Origin: JAGPCK01 sp964535575 | Lineage (GTDB): Bacteria; Bacteroidota; Bacteroidia; UKL13-3 | DNA: 64,000 nt | NCBI GenBank assembly: GCA_964535575.1 | Contig: CAZHTC010000001.1 | Span: 434,001 to 498,000, forward strand | Reading direction: 5' to 3' | In this document: piece after piece, positions 50,294 to 58,396 of the stretch | Layout of the letters: each line of letters begins with the position of its first letter | How positions within the stretch are numbered: position 1 is the first letter of the stretch | Program-made: the position numbers and the translations under genes | The notes under the pieces: model-generated | What the model saw: only the letters and a program-made list of their open reading frames with translations | What the model was told of the DNA's origin: nothing | Database searches by the model: none

Positions 50294-52399
50294 ATGTCAA
50301 TTTTAGAGAGAATTAGAAAACGTTCAGGCTTATTGGTAGGCTTTGTTGGTATTGCGCTGGCACTGTTTGTAATTTCGGATTTACTTGGAACCCGTAAAGG
50401 TTGGTTTGGTCGCCAAACAACCGATATAGGCGAAGTAAGGGGTGAAAAAATTCCTTACAATGTGTTTCAGGCAGAGTACGAGCGTATAGTTGAAAATCAA
50501 AAACTCAACTCCCAAACCGAAACCCTTGACCCCAATACCATGGAGATGCTGAAAGAGCAGACATGGAATACCATGGTTCAGGAGATAATTGTAAATGCCG
50601 AATACGAAAAACTCGGACTTAGCGTAACCCCGGGCGAGGTGGCCGATATGGTGCAGGGCAACGACCCCCACCCTTCCATTAAAGGAGCCCAGCAATTCCA
50701 AAATCAGCAAACACAGCAGTTTGACCGTAATTTGTTTGCTCAATACTACAACAGCATTAAGCAGGATCCAGATGGGAAAGCCTGGAAAATGTGGCTGTCA
50801 TTTGAAAGCGGCATTCAAAAAGAGCGCATGAATCAAAAATTCAATGCGATGATTAAAGGCGGTATTTTCTCCAACTCACTCGAGGCAAAAGAACTCTACC
50901 TCTCGAAAAACAAAACCATTGATATCAAATTTGCCGGATTAAATTACTCTACCATTGCCGATTCGTCAGTGGTGCTAAGTGATGATGAATTGAAAAAATA
51001 TTTTGACAAAAACATTGCTAAATACAAAAGCAAAGAAAACAGCCGCAAATTAGAATACGTAGCTTTTGATATTAAACCATCGGCTGACGACAGTACTGCT
51101 GCCATGAAATGGGCTGCCGAACAAACCGAGCGTTTCCGCACTGCTGAAAATGATTCGGCTTATGTGAGTGCCAACAGCGATGTGCCATTTGATTCTACTT
51201 TTAAAGGCCACGGACAATTACCTGCCGGAGTAGAAGATTTACTTTGGAACGCTCCTGTTGGAACTGTAGTCGGTCCCTTCATGGATAATGGTTCGTACAA
51301 ATTGTACAAGGTAACCAAAACCAAAGAAGATTCATTATACAGCATGCGCGCCAGTCATATTTTATTCCGCATTGAAAACGGAGATACAGCCGCGGCCATT
51401 AAAAAAGCCAACCAGGTATTGGGCGAAATAAAAAAAGGAGCCAGCTTTGAAGCCAAAGCCGCTGAATTCGGATCGGACGGAACAAAAGACCGTGGTGGTG
51501 ATTTAGGCTGGTTTTCCGAAGGACAAATGGTAAAAGAATTTAACGATGCAGTGAAGCGTGGAAATAAGGGGGATTTATTCTATGTTAAAACTCAGTTCGG
51601 ACCGCATATCGTAAAAGTAACCGACAACAAAACCCGTAAAAAAATTCAGGTGGCCACAGTAGAGCACGCCATAAGCGCCAGCAACGCCACTGAACAAAGT
51701 GCCTATGCGGTTGCAGGTAAATTTGCTGCCGACAGCCGCGATGCAGAAGCATTTGATAAAAATGCTGCCGCTGCCAACCTGCCTAAATTAGTAGCCGACC
51801 CTGTGAAAGAAAGCGACCGCAGTATTCCGGGAGTTGAAAACTCAAGAGAAATTGTACACTGGGCCTTTAACGCCAAAAAAGGAGAAGTATCTTCCGTTTT
51901 TGAAATTGGAGAAAAACTGATTGTAGCCATTTTAAAAGAGGTAAGAGAAAAAGAAAAAGCCAATTTTGAAGATGTAAAAATGCAGGTGGCTGAAGATGCT
52001 AAAAAGGAGAAGAAAGCTGAAATGATTATTGAAAAATTATCCAAAGCTCTTGCCGAAGCAAAAGATCCTGTAGCCATTGCACTTAAATTAGGTTCTGTTG
52101 CCAACGATGCCCAAAATCAAACGTTCGAAAATCCAAACATTCCGTATATGGGAATGGAACGTACTATTTTAGGTACCGCCTTTGGTATGAAATTAAATAA
52201 ACTCTCCGAACCACTTAAAGGAGAAAACGGAGTGTACGTAATTATGGTAACCAAAATTAACGAGGCCACTCTTCCTAAAGATTTGAAACAATTCCGTGAC
52301 GAGGCAATGGCTCCGTTGCGCTCACGTGCCGAATATGAAGCTCCGGCCGGATTGAAAGATGAAGCCAATGTAGTTGACAACAGGGTACAATTCTTTTAA
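50294..52399 (+). CDS. PpiD-like peptidyl-prolyl isomerase (SurA_N/parvulin)
   Basis: About 701 residues. A short cytoplasmic start (SILERIRKRSGLL) and one membrane helix (VGFVGIALALFVISDLL) anchor it in the inner membrane. A SurA_N-like helical domain follows, then a parvulin-type isomerase domain at about residues 355-440: ASHILFRIEN, FGSDGTKDRGGDLGWFSEGQMVKEF and GPHIVKVTD. A second degenerate isomerase-like domain and a C-terminal chaperone part complete it. PpiD assists folding of outer-membrane and secreted proteins in the periplasm, which suits this T9SS-rich organism. Length is typical of Bacteroidota PpiD. A strong terminator follows 41 nt after the stop. Confidence 0.9.
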   Translation: MSILERIRKRSGLLVGFVGIALALFVISDLLGTRKGWFGRQTTDIGEVRGEKIPYNVFQAEYERIVENQKLNSQTETLDPNTMEMLKEQTWNTMVQEIIVNAEYEKLGLSVTPGEVADMVQGNDPHPSIKGAQQFQNQQTQQFDRNLFAQYYNSIKQDPDGKAWKMWLSFESGIQKERMNQKFNAMIKGGIFSNSLEAKELYLSKNKTIDIKFAGLNYSTIADSSVVLSDDELKKYFDKNIAKYKSKENSRKLEYVAFDIKPSADDSTAAMKWAAEQTERFRTAENDSAYVSANSDVPFDSTFKGHGQLPAGVEDLLWNAPVGTVVGPFMDNGSYKLYKVTKTKEDSLYSMRASHILFRIENGDTAAAIKKANQVLGEIKKGASFEAKAAEFGSDGTKDRGGDLGWFSEGQMVKEFNDAVKRGNKGDLFYVKTQFGPHIVKVTDNKTRKKIQVATVEHAISASNATEQSAYAVAGKFAADSRDAEAFDKNAAAANLPKLVADPVKESDRSIPGVENSREIVHWAFNAKKGEVSSVFEIGEKLIVAILKEVREKEKANFEDVKMQVAEDAKKEKKAEMIIEKLSKALAEAKDPVAIALKLGSVANDAQNQTFENPNIPYMGMERTILGTAFGMKLNKLSEPLKGENGVYVIMVTKINEATLPKDLKQFRDEAMAPLRSRAEYEAPAGLKDEANVVDNRVQFF

Positions 52400-52408
52400 T
52401 CTCTTTTA

Positions 52409-53251
52409 TTGAAATCAGATAAATTATTTCATCTATACGAAAACAGAACCGAGTTAACCACACTCGGTTCTGTTTTTTATGAAAGTACCGGAAACAATAC
52501 CGGCACCCTTCCGCTGGTATTAATTCATGGGTTCCCGTTCGACCGAAGGTTGTGGTATAACGTGATTCCTGAATTAGAGCGAACGCGTGTTATCATTCCG
52601 GATTTACCAGGAGTGGGCAACTCAACCCTACTGCAATCTGGGTGCACCATGAATGATTATGCCGATTGCATGGCAGCCATTTTAGAAAAGGAACAAATTA
52701 AAACCTGTGTAATGGCAGGCCACTCCATGGGAGGCTATGTTGCACTGGCGTTTGCTCAAAAATATCAGGATAAACTGGCGGGATTAAGTTTGGTACATAC
52801 TACCGCCTATGCCGATGATGCCGACCGCAGGCAAAAACGTGATCAGGTAATTGCTTTCTTAAATGAACAGGGTGCATTGGCATTTGTGAATGCATTTATT
52901 CCCGGACCATTTGCCCCCGGCTACTCAAACGAGGATGAACTGAAAAAACTGAAACACTGGGCAGCAGACTGCACCAGGCAGGGATTGATAGCCGCGGTAA
53001 ATGCCATGAAAAACCGGGAAGATTTAACCCCTTTACTTGCTTCAATAAAAGTTCCGGTGCAATGGATAATAGGAAAACTGGATCCCATTTTTCCGTACAC
53101 CACTTCCTTACAGCAGGCTACTCTTTCAAAAATGAGTATGATTGATTTACTCCGCGATTGCGGACATATGGGAATGATTGAAAAACCTGAAGAAATTGCT
53201 GAGGGGTTAACCCGGTTTATAGATTACTGTGGGCGCAGATTAACGTTATAG
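52409..53251 (+). CDS. Alpha/beta hydrolase whose 5' end overlaps a terminator
   Basis: A 280-residue hydrolase. The core is LVLIHGFPFDRRLW, the nucleophile elbow AGHSMGGYVALAF and a late His in DCGHMGMIEKP. A cap domain lies between. It has the shape of small cytoplasmic esterases or epoxide-hydrolase-like enzymes; the substrate is unknown. No ATG precedes the domain in frame; the reading starts at a TTG (52409), 10 bp after the ppiD stop. Codons 11-23 lie inside the strong hairpin terminator at 52440-52478, and an ATG just past the T-run is out of frame. So either the start is later at a non-ATG codon, or the gene's expression depends on read-through or on its own promoter. Confidence 0.85.
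   Translation: MKSDKLFHLYENRTELTTLGSVFYESTGNNTGTLPLVLIHGFPFDRRLWYNVIPELERTRVIIPDLPGVGNSTLLQSGCTMNDYADCMAAILEKEQIKTCVMAGHSMGGYVALAFAQKYQDKLAGLSLVHTTAYADDADRRQKRDQVIAFLNEQGALAFVNAFIPGPFAPGYSNEDELKKLKHWAADCTRQGLIAAVNAMKNREDLTPLLASIKVPVQWIIGKLDPIFPYTTSLQQATLSKMSMIDLLRDCGHMGMIEKPEEIAEGLTRFIDYCGRRLTL
52440..52478 (+). terminator. Strong intrinsic terminator after the PpiD-like gene, inside the next reading frame
   Basis: A perfect 14-bp stem (AAAACAGAACCGAG with CTCGGTTCTGTTTT) around a 9-nt loop, ending in six T residues. It lies 41 nt after the ppiD stop and within the N-terminal codons of the alpha/beta-hydrolase frame. Confidence 0.8.
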
Positions 53252-53632
53252 AACTCTGGAAAGAAACCGGACAAAATCATCGCGCATACTATCATAAAGC
53301 TCAACAAAACGATGAAAATTCTGACGGTTGGCCACATGGTCAATCACTAATTTATGTTCGGTAGCCACCGGATTTGCTTTTATTGTACGCTCCAACTCGT
53401 TTTCATGTTGTTTTATCTCGTGCCTCAGTTCATCTATCACTTCATTTTGTCTGATAAACTGGTTTTGAAACCGTTCAACATGTGCACGGGTTTCATATGA
53501 TGAGTTTTTTGCTGCTACCTCCTCGAGGTGCTTCTGTAAAATACTCAAGTCATCCTTATAAAATTGCAACTGCTTCAACCAATCAATATGTTCAGTGTGC
53601 AAGTCGGAAATATGTTTCTGTTGTGTACGCAT
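53246..53632 (-). CDS. Coiled-coil protein
   Basis: A 128-residue protein without signal peptide. It is almost wholly helical and highly charged, with heptad-like runs: LQFYKDDLSILQKHLEEVAA, then RFQNQFIRQNEVIDELRHEIK and QHENELERTI. It is therefore probably an elongated dimer or a partner protein of unknown function. Its stop overlaps that of the convergent alpha/beta-hydrolase gene by 6 bp. It lies upstream of and near hflX on the same strand (75 bp), but no functional link can be claimed. Confidence 0.7.
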   Translation of the reverse strand: MRTQQKHISDLHTEHIDWLKQLQFYKDDLSILQKHLEEVAAKNSSYETRAHVERFQNQFIRQNEVIDELRHEIKQHENELERTIKANPVATEHKLVIDHVANRQNFHRFVELYDSMRDDFVRFLSRVL

Positions 53633-53707
53633 AAAGGTACCTCTTAAAGGTCATAAAAATAATCAAAAAGAGGTGAAAAACAAAAGTTGAGTACCTTAAC
53701 CCCCTCT

Positions 53708-54883
53708 TTAATAAGGGCGAATGAGCTTTTTAACCTGATTTACAAGCTCCTTGCGAAATTCATCCATATTAATTTTTTGAGCAGCCGATATAAAAAGCAT
53801 GGGTGCATTGTTTTTGGCCATCCAGGTGCGTTTCAACTGGTCTATTTTTGATTCATCTGTTTCATAATCTGAATATTGAGTTCTATGTTCTGATGGCAAA
53901 CAGTCTATTTTATTAAACACAATTATCACTGGTTTGCTTTGTGCACCAATTTCATGAAGTGTTTGCTTTACCACTTCCATTTGCTCCTCAAAATTGGGAT
54001 GCGACACATCAACAACATGAATTAATAAATCTGCTTCCCTCACCTCGTCAAGAGTAGATTTAAAACATTCCACTAACTGGTGCGGTAATTTACGTATAAA
54101 CCCAACCGTGTCTGAAAGTAAAAAAGGAGTGTCTTCAATCACCACTTTTCTAACGGTAGAATCAAGGGTGGCAAATAATTTATTTTCGGCCAGCACATCT
54201 GATCTGCTCAATAAGTTCATTATGGTAGATTTACCTACATTGGTATATCCAACCAAGGCCACACGCACTTTGTTATCCCGGTTATTTCTTCGGGTGGCAT
54301 TTTGACGGTCAATTTCCGAAAGTTGCTCTTTAAGCCGCGCTATTTTAGTACGAATATCCCTGCGGTCGGTTTCAATTTCCGTTTCTCCGGGGCCCTTCAT
54401 GCCAATACCTCCTTTTTGTTTTTGAAGGTGGGTCCACATTCGGGTAAGCCGCGGAAGCAAGTACTGCAGCTGAGCCAGTTCAACCTGAGTTTTGGCCTGG
54501 GCGGTGCGTGCACGGGCAGCAAAAATATCGAGAATAAGATTACTGCGGTCTAATAATTTGCAGCTAAAGGTTTTTTCAATATTCCGAATTTGAGATGGCG
54601 AAAGTTCATCATCAAATATCACCAAATCAATCTCGTGTTCTTTAAGGTATGCCGCAATTTCGTTCATTTTACCTTCGCCAATAAATGTACGCGGATTAGG
54701 GAACTGCAACCGTTGTGTAAATATCTTATCTGTTTTGGCGCCTGCTGTTTCGGCCAGAAATTTTAACTCGTCAAGGTATTCTTTTGCCTGTTCTTCGGTT
54801 TGTTCACGGGTTATTACCCCTATTAAAACAGCTTTCTCCTGCTTTTTCTCCGTGCTGTGAAGCGTTCTTTTGCCTTTGCTCAT
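53708..54883 (-). CDS. hflX: GTPase HflX
   Basis: About 391 residues from the ATG at 54883 (SKGKRTLHSTEKKQEKAVLIG); the reading to 54919 has no family support. The N-terminal HflX domain (TQRLQFPNPRTFIGEGKMNEI and DDELSPSQIRNIE) and helical linker (QLQYLLPRLTRMW, then GGIGMKGPGETEIETDRR, here in pieces) are standard. The GTPase domain has GYTNVGKST, DTVGFIRKLP and NKID. HflX binds the 50S subunit and rescues or dissociates stalled ribosomes in stress. Length and order of domains are normal. Confidence 0.95.
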   Translation of the reverse strand: MSKGKRTLHSTEKKQEKAVLIGVITREQTEEQAKEYLDELKFLAETAGAKTDKIFTQRLQFPNPRTFIGEGKMNEIAAYLKEHEIDLVIFDDELSPSQIRNIEKTFSCKLLDRSNLILDIFAARARTAQAKTQVELAQLQYLLPRLTRMWTHLQKQKGGIGMKGPGETEIETDRRDIRTKIARLKEQLSEIDRQNATRRNNRDNKVRVALVGYTNVGKSTIMNLLSRSDVLAENKLFATLDSTVRKVVIEDTPFLLSDTVGFIRKLPHQLVECFKSTLDEVREADLLIHVVDVSHPNFEEQMEVVKQTLHEIGAQSKPVIIVFNKIDCLPSEHRTQYSDYETDESKIDQLKRTWMAKNNAPMLFISAAQKINMDEFRKELVNQVKKLIRPY

Positions 54884-54959
54884 GTGATGTGTGCGCACAA
54901 ATTTCGGTAAAAACATCAAGCCTTTTACACCATTGTTATGAAGGTAGCATAAATAGCTT

Positions 54960-54967
54960 TATTTTTG
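54960..54967 (+). promoter_or_regulatory. Promoter -7 element of the 54973 gene
   Basis: TATTTTTG matches TAnnTTTG. The GTG start at 54973 follows after 5 nt, so the transcript would be nearly leaderless; the nearest upstream TTG is 24 nt away, a little too far. Confidence 0.4.
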
Positions 54968-54972
54968 ACACT

Positions 54973-56463
54973 GTGACCCGCCTCCATTTCATAAGGTATA
55001 CTTTGTTTTTTTTGTTTACAGCAATGGCATGGTGTGCCGCTGCCCAAACACTGGAGTGGTCTCCGCCTCTGCGCATTCACAGCAAGTCAAACTACATTCG
55101 CATGCTGGGTGTAAATTCTGACGGGTACTATATTCTTCGCAGCAAGCATCAGGATTTTTCGCGCGATGTGTTCATTGAACGATACAAGGCCTCTCTCTCA
55201 CTCGATGTTACCAAAGAACTTCCCGGAAGCAGCAGGTCGCGTTTCGAAAATATTTTACTTTATGAAGAAGGATTGCTCATTTTCCGTTCGGTTGAAAATA
55301 CCACCACAAATACCATTGAATTACAAGCCAACAAAGCCGATGCAGCCGGAGTGGTAAATGCAAATACCTGGATAAAAATAGATGAATGCCCCAAAAGAAG
55401 CAACAGCGATAAGGGAGATTATACCATTGTGTGCAGCAGCAATAAAGATTTACTGGTATGCTCGCATTCCGAAACAAACCTGAAAAATCAGGCAGTACTC
55501 AGCATTACTATCATCAACAGGCAACTGATAAAGCAAGCCGGGAAAAAACTTGAACTGGAATTTCCGTATGACAATCTTCAGTTTAACGAACTTCAAATTG
55601 ATAATAGCGGCAACGTATTTTTCTCTGCCATCTACACCGATACGGAAAAGAAAAAACAAAGCAGCGACCGAAACAAACACCTGATGTATGCCTGGTTTAA
55701 ACAAAGAGACGAACTGAAGTTTTATCCGTTGGATGAAAAAGGGCGGTTCACCAATACATTCAGTTTCGGGGTTAACTATGTAAAAAAATGCCTTACCGTT
55801 TGCGGTTTTTATTCGAATATTTCGGAAGCAAACATAGGCGGGACTTTCCTTTACAATATTGACCTCGACAGCGGATTTGTTTTTTACTCCAGATTTGAGG
55901 GCCTTAATCAGGAACTGGTGGCACGGCTTGTAGGAGAAAAAGAAGCCTCTCGCAGCGGAGAACTTTCCAATATTGAAATGCGAAAATTAATCCTTAGAAG
56001 TGATGGAGGAATGATTATGGCTGCCGAAAATACCTATATCACACAGCAAACATATACCTATTACGTAAGCGGAATGCCTCAATACTCTTACCGCAACATT
56101 TATAATTTTGACGATATTCTGGTGGTTTCATTAGACCCTGATGGCAGAGAAGAGTGGCACAATGTTATCAGAAAAAAGCAATCTACCATGAATGACCAAG
56201 GGTATTTTTCATCCTTTTTTGCTGCAGCGTATGACGATAAAATTCACTTTTTTTATAATGATAACAGCCGCAACAACGGAGATGTGCTTGATTTAGTAAT
56301 TAACAACAAGGGAGAATCGGAAAAAAATGTACTGTTAAGCGCCAAAACCACATTTGCGGTGATAGTACCCGGTGAGGCTAAATTGATTGGCTACAATACG
56401 GTGCTGATGACAGCCCTCAAAGAAAAAAATTATTGTTTTCTTAAGATTACATTTCAACCTTGA
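54973..56463 (+). CDS. Secreted protein of unknown function
   Basis: About 496 residues from a GTG at 54973, chosen because it begins a good signal peptide (TRLHFIRYTLFFLFTAMAWCAAAQ). The longest reading from 54784 overlaps the hflX gene on the other strand and is not credible. The mature part is a beta-rich repeat fold with propeller-like character: YIRMLGVNSDGYYILRSKH, LLIFRSVENTT, LTVCGFYSN and DDILVVSLDPDGREEWH. No catalytic motif or T9SS signal is visible. It heads a three-gene unit with the membrane protein and the PqqB-like hydrolase, its stop overlapping the next start. Confidence 0.7.
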   Translation: MTRLHFIRYTLFFLFTAMAWCAAAQTLEWSPPLRIHSKSNYIRMLGVNSDGYYILRSKHQDFSRDVFIERYKASLSLDVTKELPGSSRSRFENILLYEEGLLIFRSVENTTTNTIELQANKADAAGVVNANTWIKIDECPKRSNSDKGDYTIVCSSNKDLLVCSHSETNLKNQAVLSITIINRQLIKQAGKKLELEFPYDNLQFNELQIDNSGNVFFSAIYTDTEKKKQSSDRNKHLMYAWFKQRDELKFYPLDEKGRFTNTFSFGVNYVKKCLTVCGFYSNISEANIGGTFLYNIDLDSGFVFYSRFEGLNQELVARLVGEKEASRSGELSNIEMRKLILRSDGGMIMAAENTYITQQTYTYYVSGMPQYSYRNIYNFDDILVVSLDPDGREEWHNVIRKKQSTMNDQGYFSSFFAAAYDDKIHFFYNDNSRNNGDVLDLVINNKGESEKNVLLSAKTTFAVIVPGEAKLIGYNTVLMTALKEKNYCFLKITFQP

Positions 56464-57452
56464 TTAAACTTTTCAGAAATAATCAACCGCTCAACCTCAT
56501 CATCATTCTGGTGGTGGCATTTATTTTAAGGGGCTCGGTATTTATCAGGCTAAAACCAGATGTGCTTTGGCTGGCTGCTCCCTTAGCCAACGACCTGAAT
56601 AATTTACTCCGCGAGCACCAGCTATCTGATTCGTTTTATAAAATTGCCTCGTTTCTGCTGATTTTACTCAATGGCATTTACCTCAATTTTATTCTGATTA
56701 AACACAATTTCTTTTCGCGCAATTCCTACATGCCTGCGCTTTTGTACGTGGTGGTAAACAGCCTATATCCTACCATGCTGGGATATTCGTCACAACTGTT
56801 CGCTTCGTTTTTTATCATCATTGCCATTGATAAACTTTTTTCAATGTATGACAATGAAAATGCAGTGACCAAAATTCTGGATGCCGGTATTTTTTGCGGA
56901 ATTGCCTCCCTTTTCAGTTTTGATGCCCTTACGTTTTTCCCCTTTATTCTTTATTCCATAGCAGCCATTCGACCGTTCAGCATCAGAGAAACACTCTTAT
57001 CGTTTTTCGGATTGACCCTGCCCTACTATTTGCTGGCGGTAGTATATTTGTTAAAGGGAGATTTAGATACAGTTAAAAATGGATTTGCCCTCAGAGAACA
57101 GGTGAGTCAGATTAATTCCATTGCATTTAGTTTTGAAATTATGCTCCCCATTATCATCGCTCTCCCATTAATGGTTGTAGCCGGATTTACCTACCAGAGC
57201 GATATAAGCCGCAACAATGTAAAAACACGAAAAATACAAAACGTTATCCTGTTTATGCTTCCGTTTTGTGTAGCGGCCGCTTTGTTTGCCAAGCCGGGTT
57301 TTGAATATAGTTTACCCTATTATGCCATTCCGTGCAGCATTATTTTATCCTATTGGTTTCAATTGGAAAAACGGAAAGGAGAACTTTTTAAAGAACTTTC
57401 ATTTACGGCTCTTTGCATTCTTATCATTGCGCTTCAAATTATTATTAAGTAA
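56460..57452 (+). CDS. DUF6427-like polytopic membrane protein
   Basis: A 330-residue protein with about ten helices (for example LIIILVVAFILRG, ASFLLILLNGIYL and YVVVNSLYP). The arrangement, with a LANDLNNLL loop after the first helix and a PALLYVVVNSLYPTMLGYS segment, resembles DUF6427, a Bacteroidota membrane family of unknown function. It starts at a TTG whose bases overlap the preceding TGA stop (TTGA). It overlaps the next gene by 1 bp (TAATG). No transport motif is evident. Confidence 0.7.
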   Translation: MIKLFRNNQPLNLIIILVVAFILRGSVFIRLKPDVLWLAAPLANDLNNLLREHQLSDSFYKIASFLLILLNGIYLNFILIKHNFFSRNSYMPALLYVVVNSLYPTMLGYSSQLFASFFIIIAIDKLFSMYDNENAVTKILDAGIFCGIASLFSFDALTFFPFILYSIAAIRPFSIRETLLSFFGLTLPYYLLAVVYLLKGDLDTVKNGFALREQVSQINSIAFSFEIMLPIIIALPLMVVAGFTYQSDISRNNVKTRKIQNVILFMLPFCVAAALFAKPGFEYSLPYYAIPCSIILSYWFQLEKRKGELFKELSFTALCILIIALQIIIK

Positions 57453-58396
57453 TGAAAAGGCTTGCAACCCTGGCTAGTTTCTTTTTATTCCTGTGGCCAG
57501 TATTTTCCTTTGCCATTGAAAATGCTCCTTACCTTATTGTATTGGGCATAACACAGGACGGAGGATATCCGCAGGCCGGATGCAGCAAACCTTGCTGCCG
57601 CCAGATTTATTCTGGCCAACAAAGTAAAAAGCATATCACCTGCGTAGCGCTTATTGACCCGCAAACAAAAAAAAGCTGGATGTTTGAATGCACTCCCGAT
57701 TTTGGTGAACAACTGCAAATGCTGCGGGAACATCTTCATGATTCAGCTCACTTACCGTCCGGTATTTTTATTACCCACGCGCATGTAGGACACTACACCG
57801 GATTAGCTCAACTGGGCAAAGAGGTGATGGGCACCCATCAAATACCTGTGTATGCCCTGCCGCGAATGAGTTTGTTTTTAAAAAACAACGGCCCCTGGAG
57901 TCAGTTGGTGACACAGAAAAATATAACAATACACGAATTGTCTGATCTCACTGCGTTAAATCTTATTAACGGTATTTCGGTAAAGCCCATTCGCGTGCCC
58001 CACCGGGACGAGTATAGTGAAACGGTGGGTTTTGATATTCGATTCGGGAATAAAAGTGTGCTGTTTATTCCGGATATTGACAAATGGGAAAAATGGGATT
58101 ACCCGAATCGGCTTTTCCCCAGCGACTCTGTTCCAGTAAAACTTCAGAAATTAGTTGCCACTTACTCGTATGTGCTGATTGACGGGACTTTTTTTAAAAA
58201 CGGAGAATTACCCGGGCGCGACATGAGCGAAATTCCGCATCCGTTCATTGAAGAAACCATGCACTTGCTGGACCCGCTCCCTGCTGAAACAAAAAGTCGC
58301 ATTTACTTTATTCACTTCAATCACACCAATCCGGTATTGAGGTCAAAGCCTGTTTCCGCGTTCCGTTTCGCCACCGAATTGATGATATTGAATTAG
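57452..58396 (+). CDS. PqqB-like secreted metallo-beta-lactamase-fold hydrolase
   Basis: A 314-residue protein with a signal peptide (TLASFFLFLWPVFSFA), so unlike cytoplasmic PqqB it is exported. The sequence IVLGITQDGGYPQAGCSKPCCR and ITHAHVGHYTGL matches the PqqB-like branch of the MBL fold: the metal motif is H109-A-H111-V-G-H114, with Gly at the usual Asp. Later residues LFIPDIDKWEKWD, LIDGTFFKNGELPGRD and FIHFNHTNP supply the remaining ligands. Cys44 and Cys48/49 may bind a structural metal. There is no PQQ cluster nearby, so the substrate is unknown. It ends three genes whose starts and stops overlap. Its stop overlaps that of polA on the other strand. Confidence 0.88.
   Translation: MKRLATLASFFLFLWPVFSFAIENAPYLIVLGITQDGGYPQAGCSKPCCRQIYSGQQSKKHITCVALIDPQTKKSWMFECTPDFGEQLQMLREHLHDSAHLPSGIFITHAHVGHYTGLAQLGKEVMGTHQIPVYALPRMSLFLKNNGPWSQLVTQKNITIHELSDLTALNLINGISVKPIRVPHRDEYSETVGFDIRFGNKSVLFIPDIDKWEKWDYPNRLFPSDSVPVKLQKLVATYSYVLIDGTFFKNGELPGRDMSEIPHPFIEETMHLLDPLPAETKSRIYFIHFNHTNPVLRSKPVSAFRFATELMILN

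Noticed and set aside
54784..54972. Extension of the 54973 gene to 54784
   Set aside because: It would overlap hflX on the other strand, lies upstream of the promoter element and has no secretion signal at its start.
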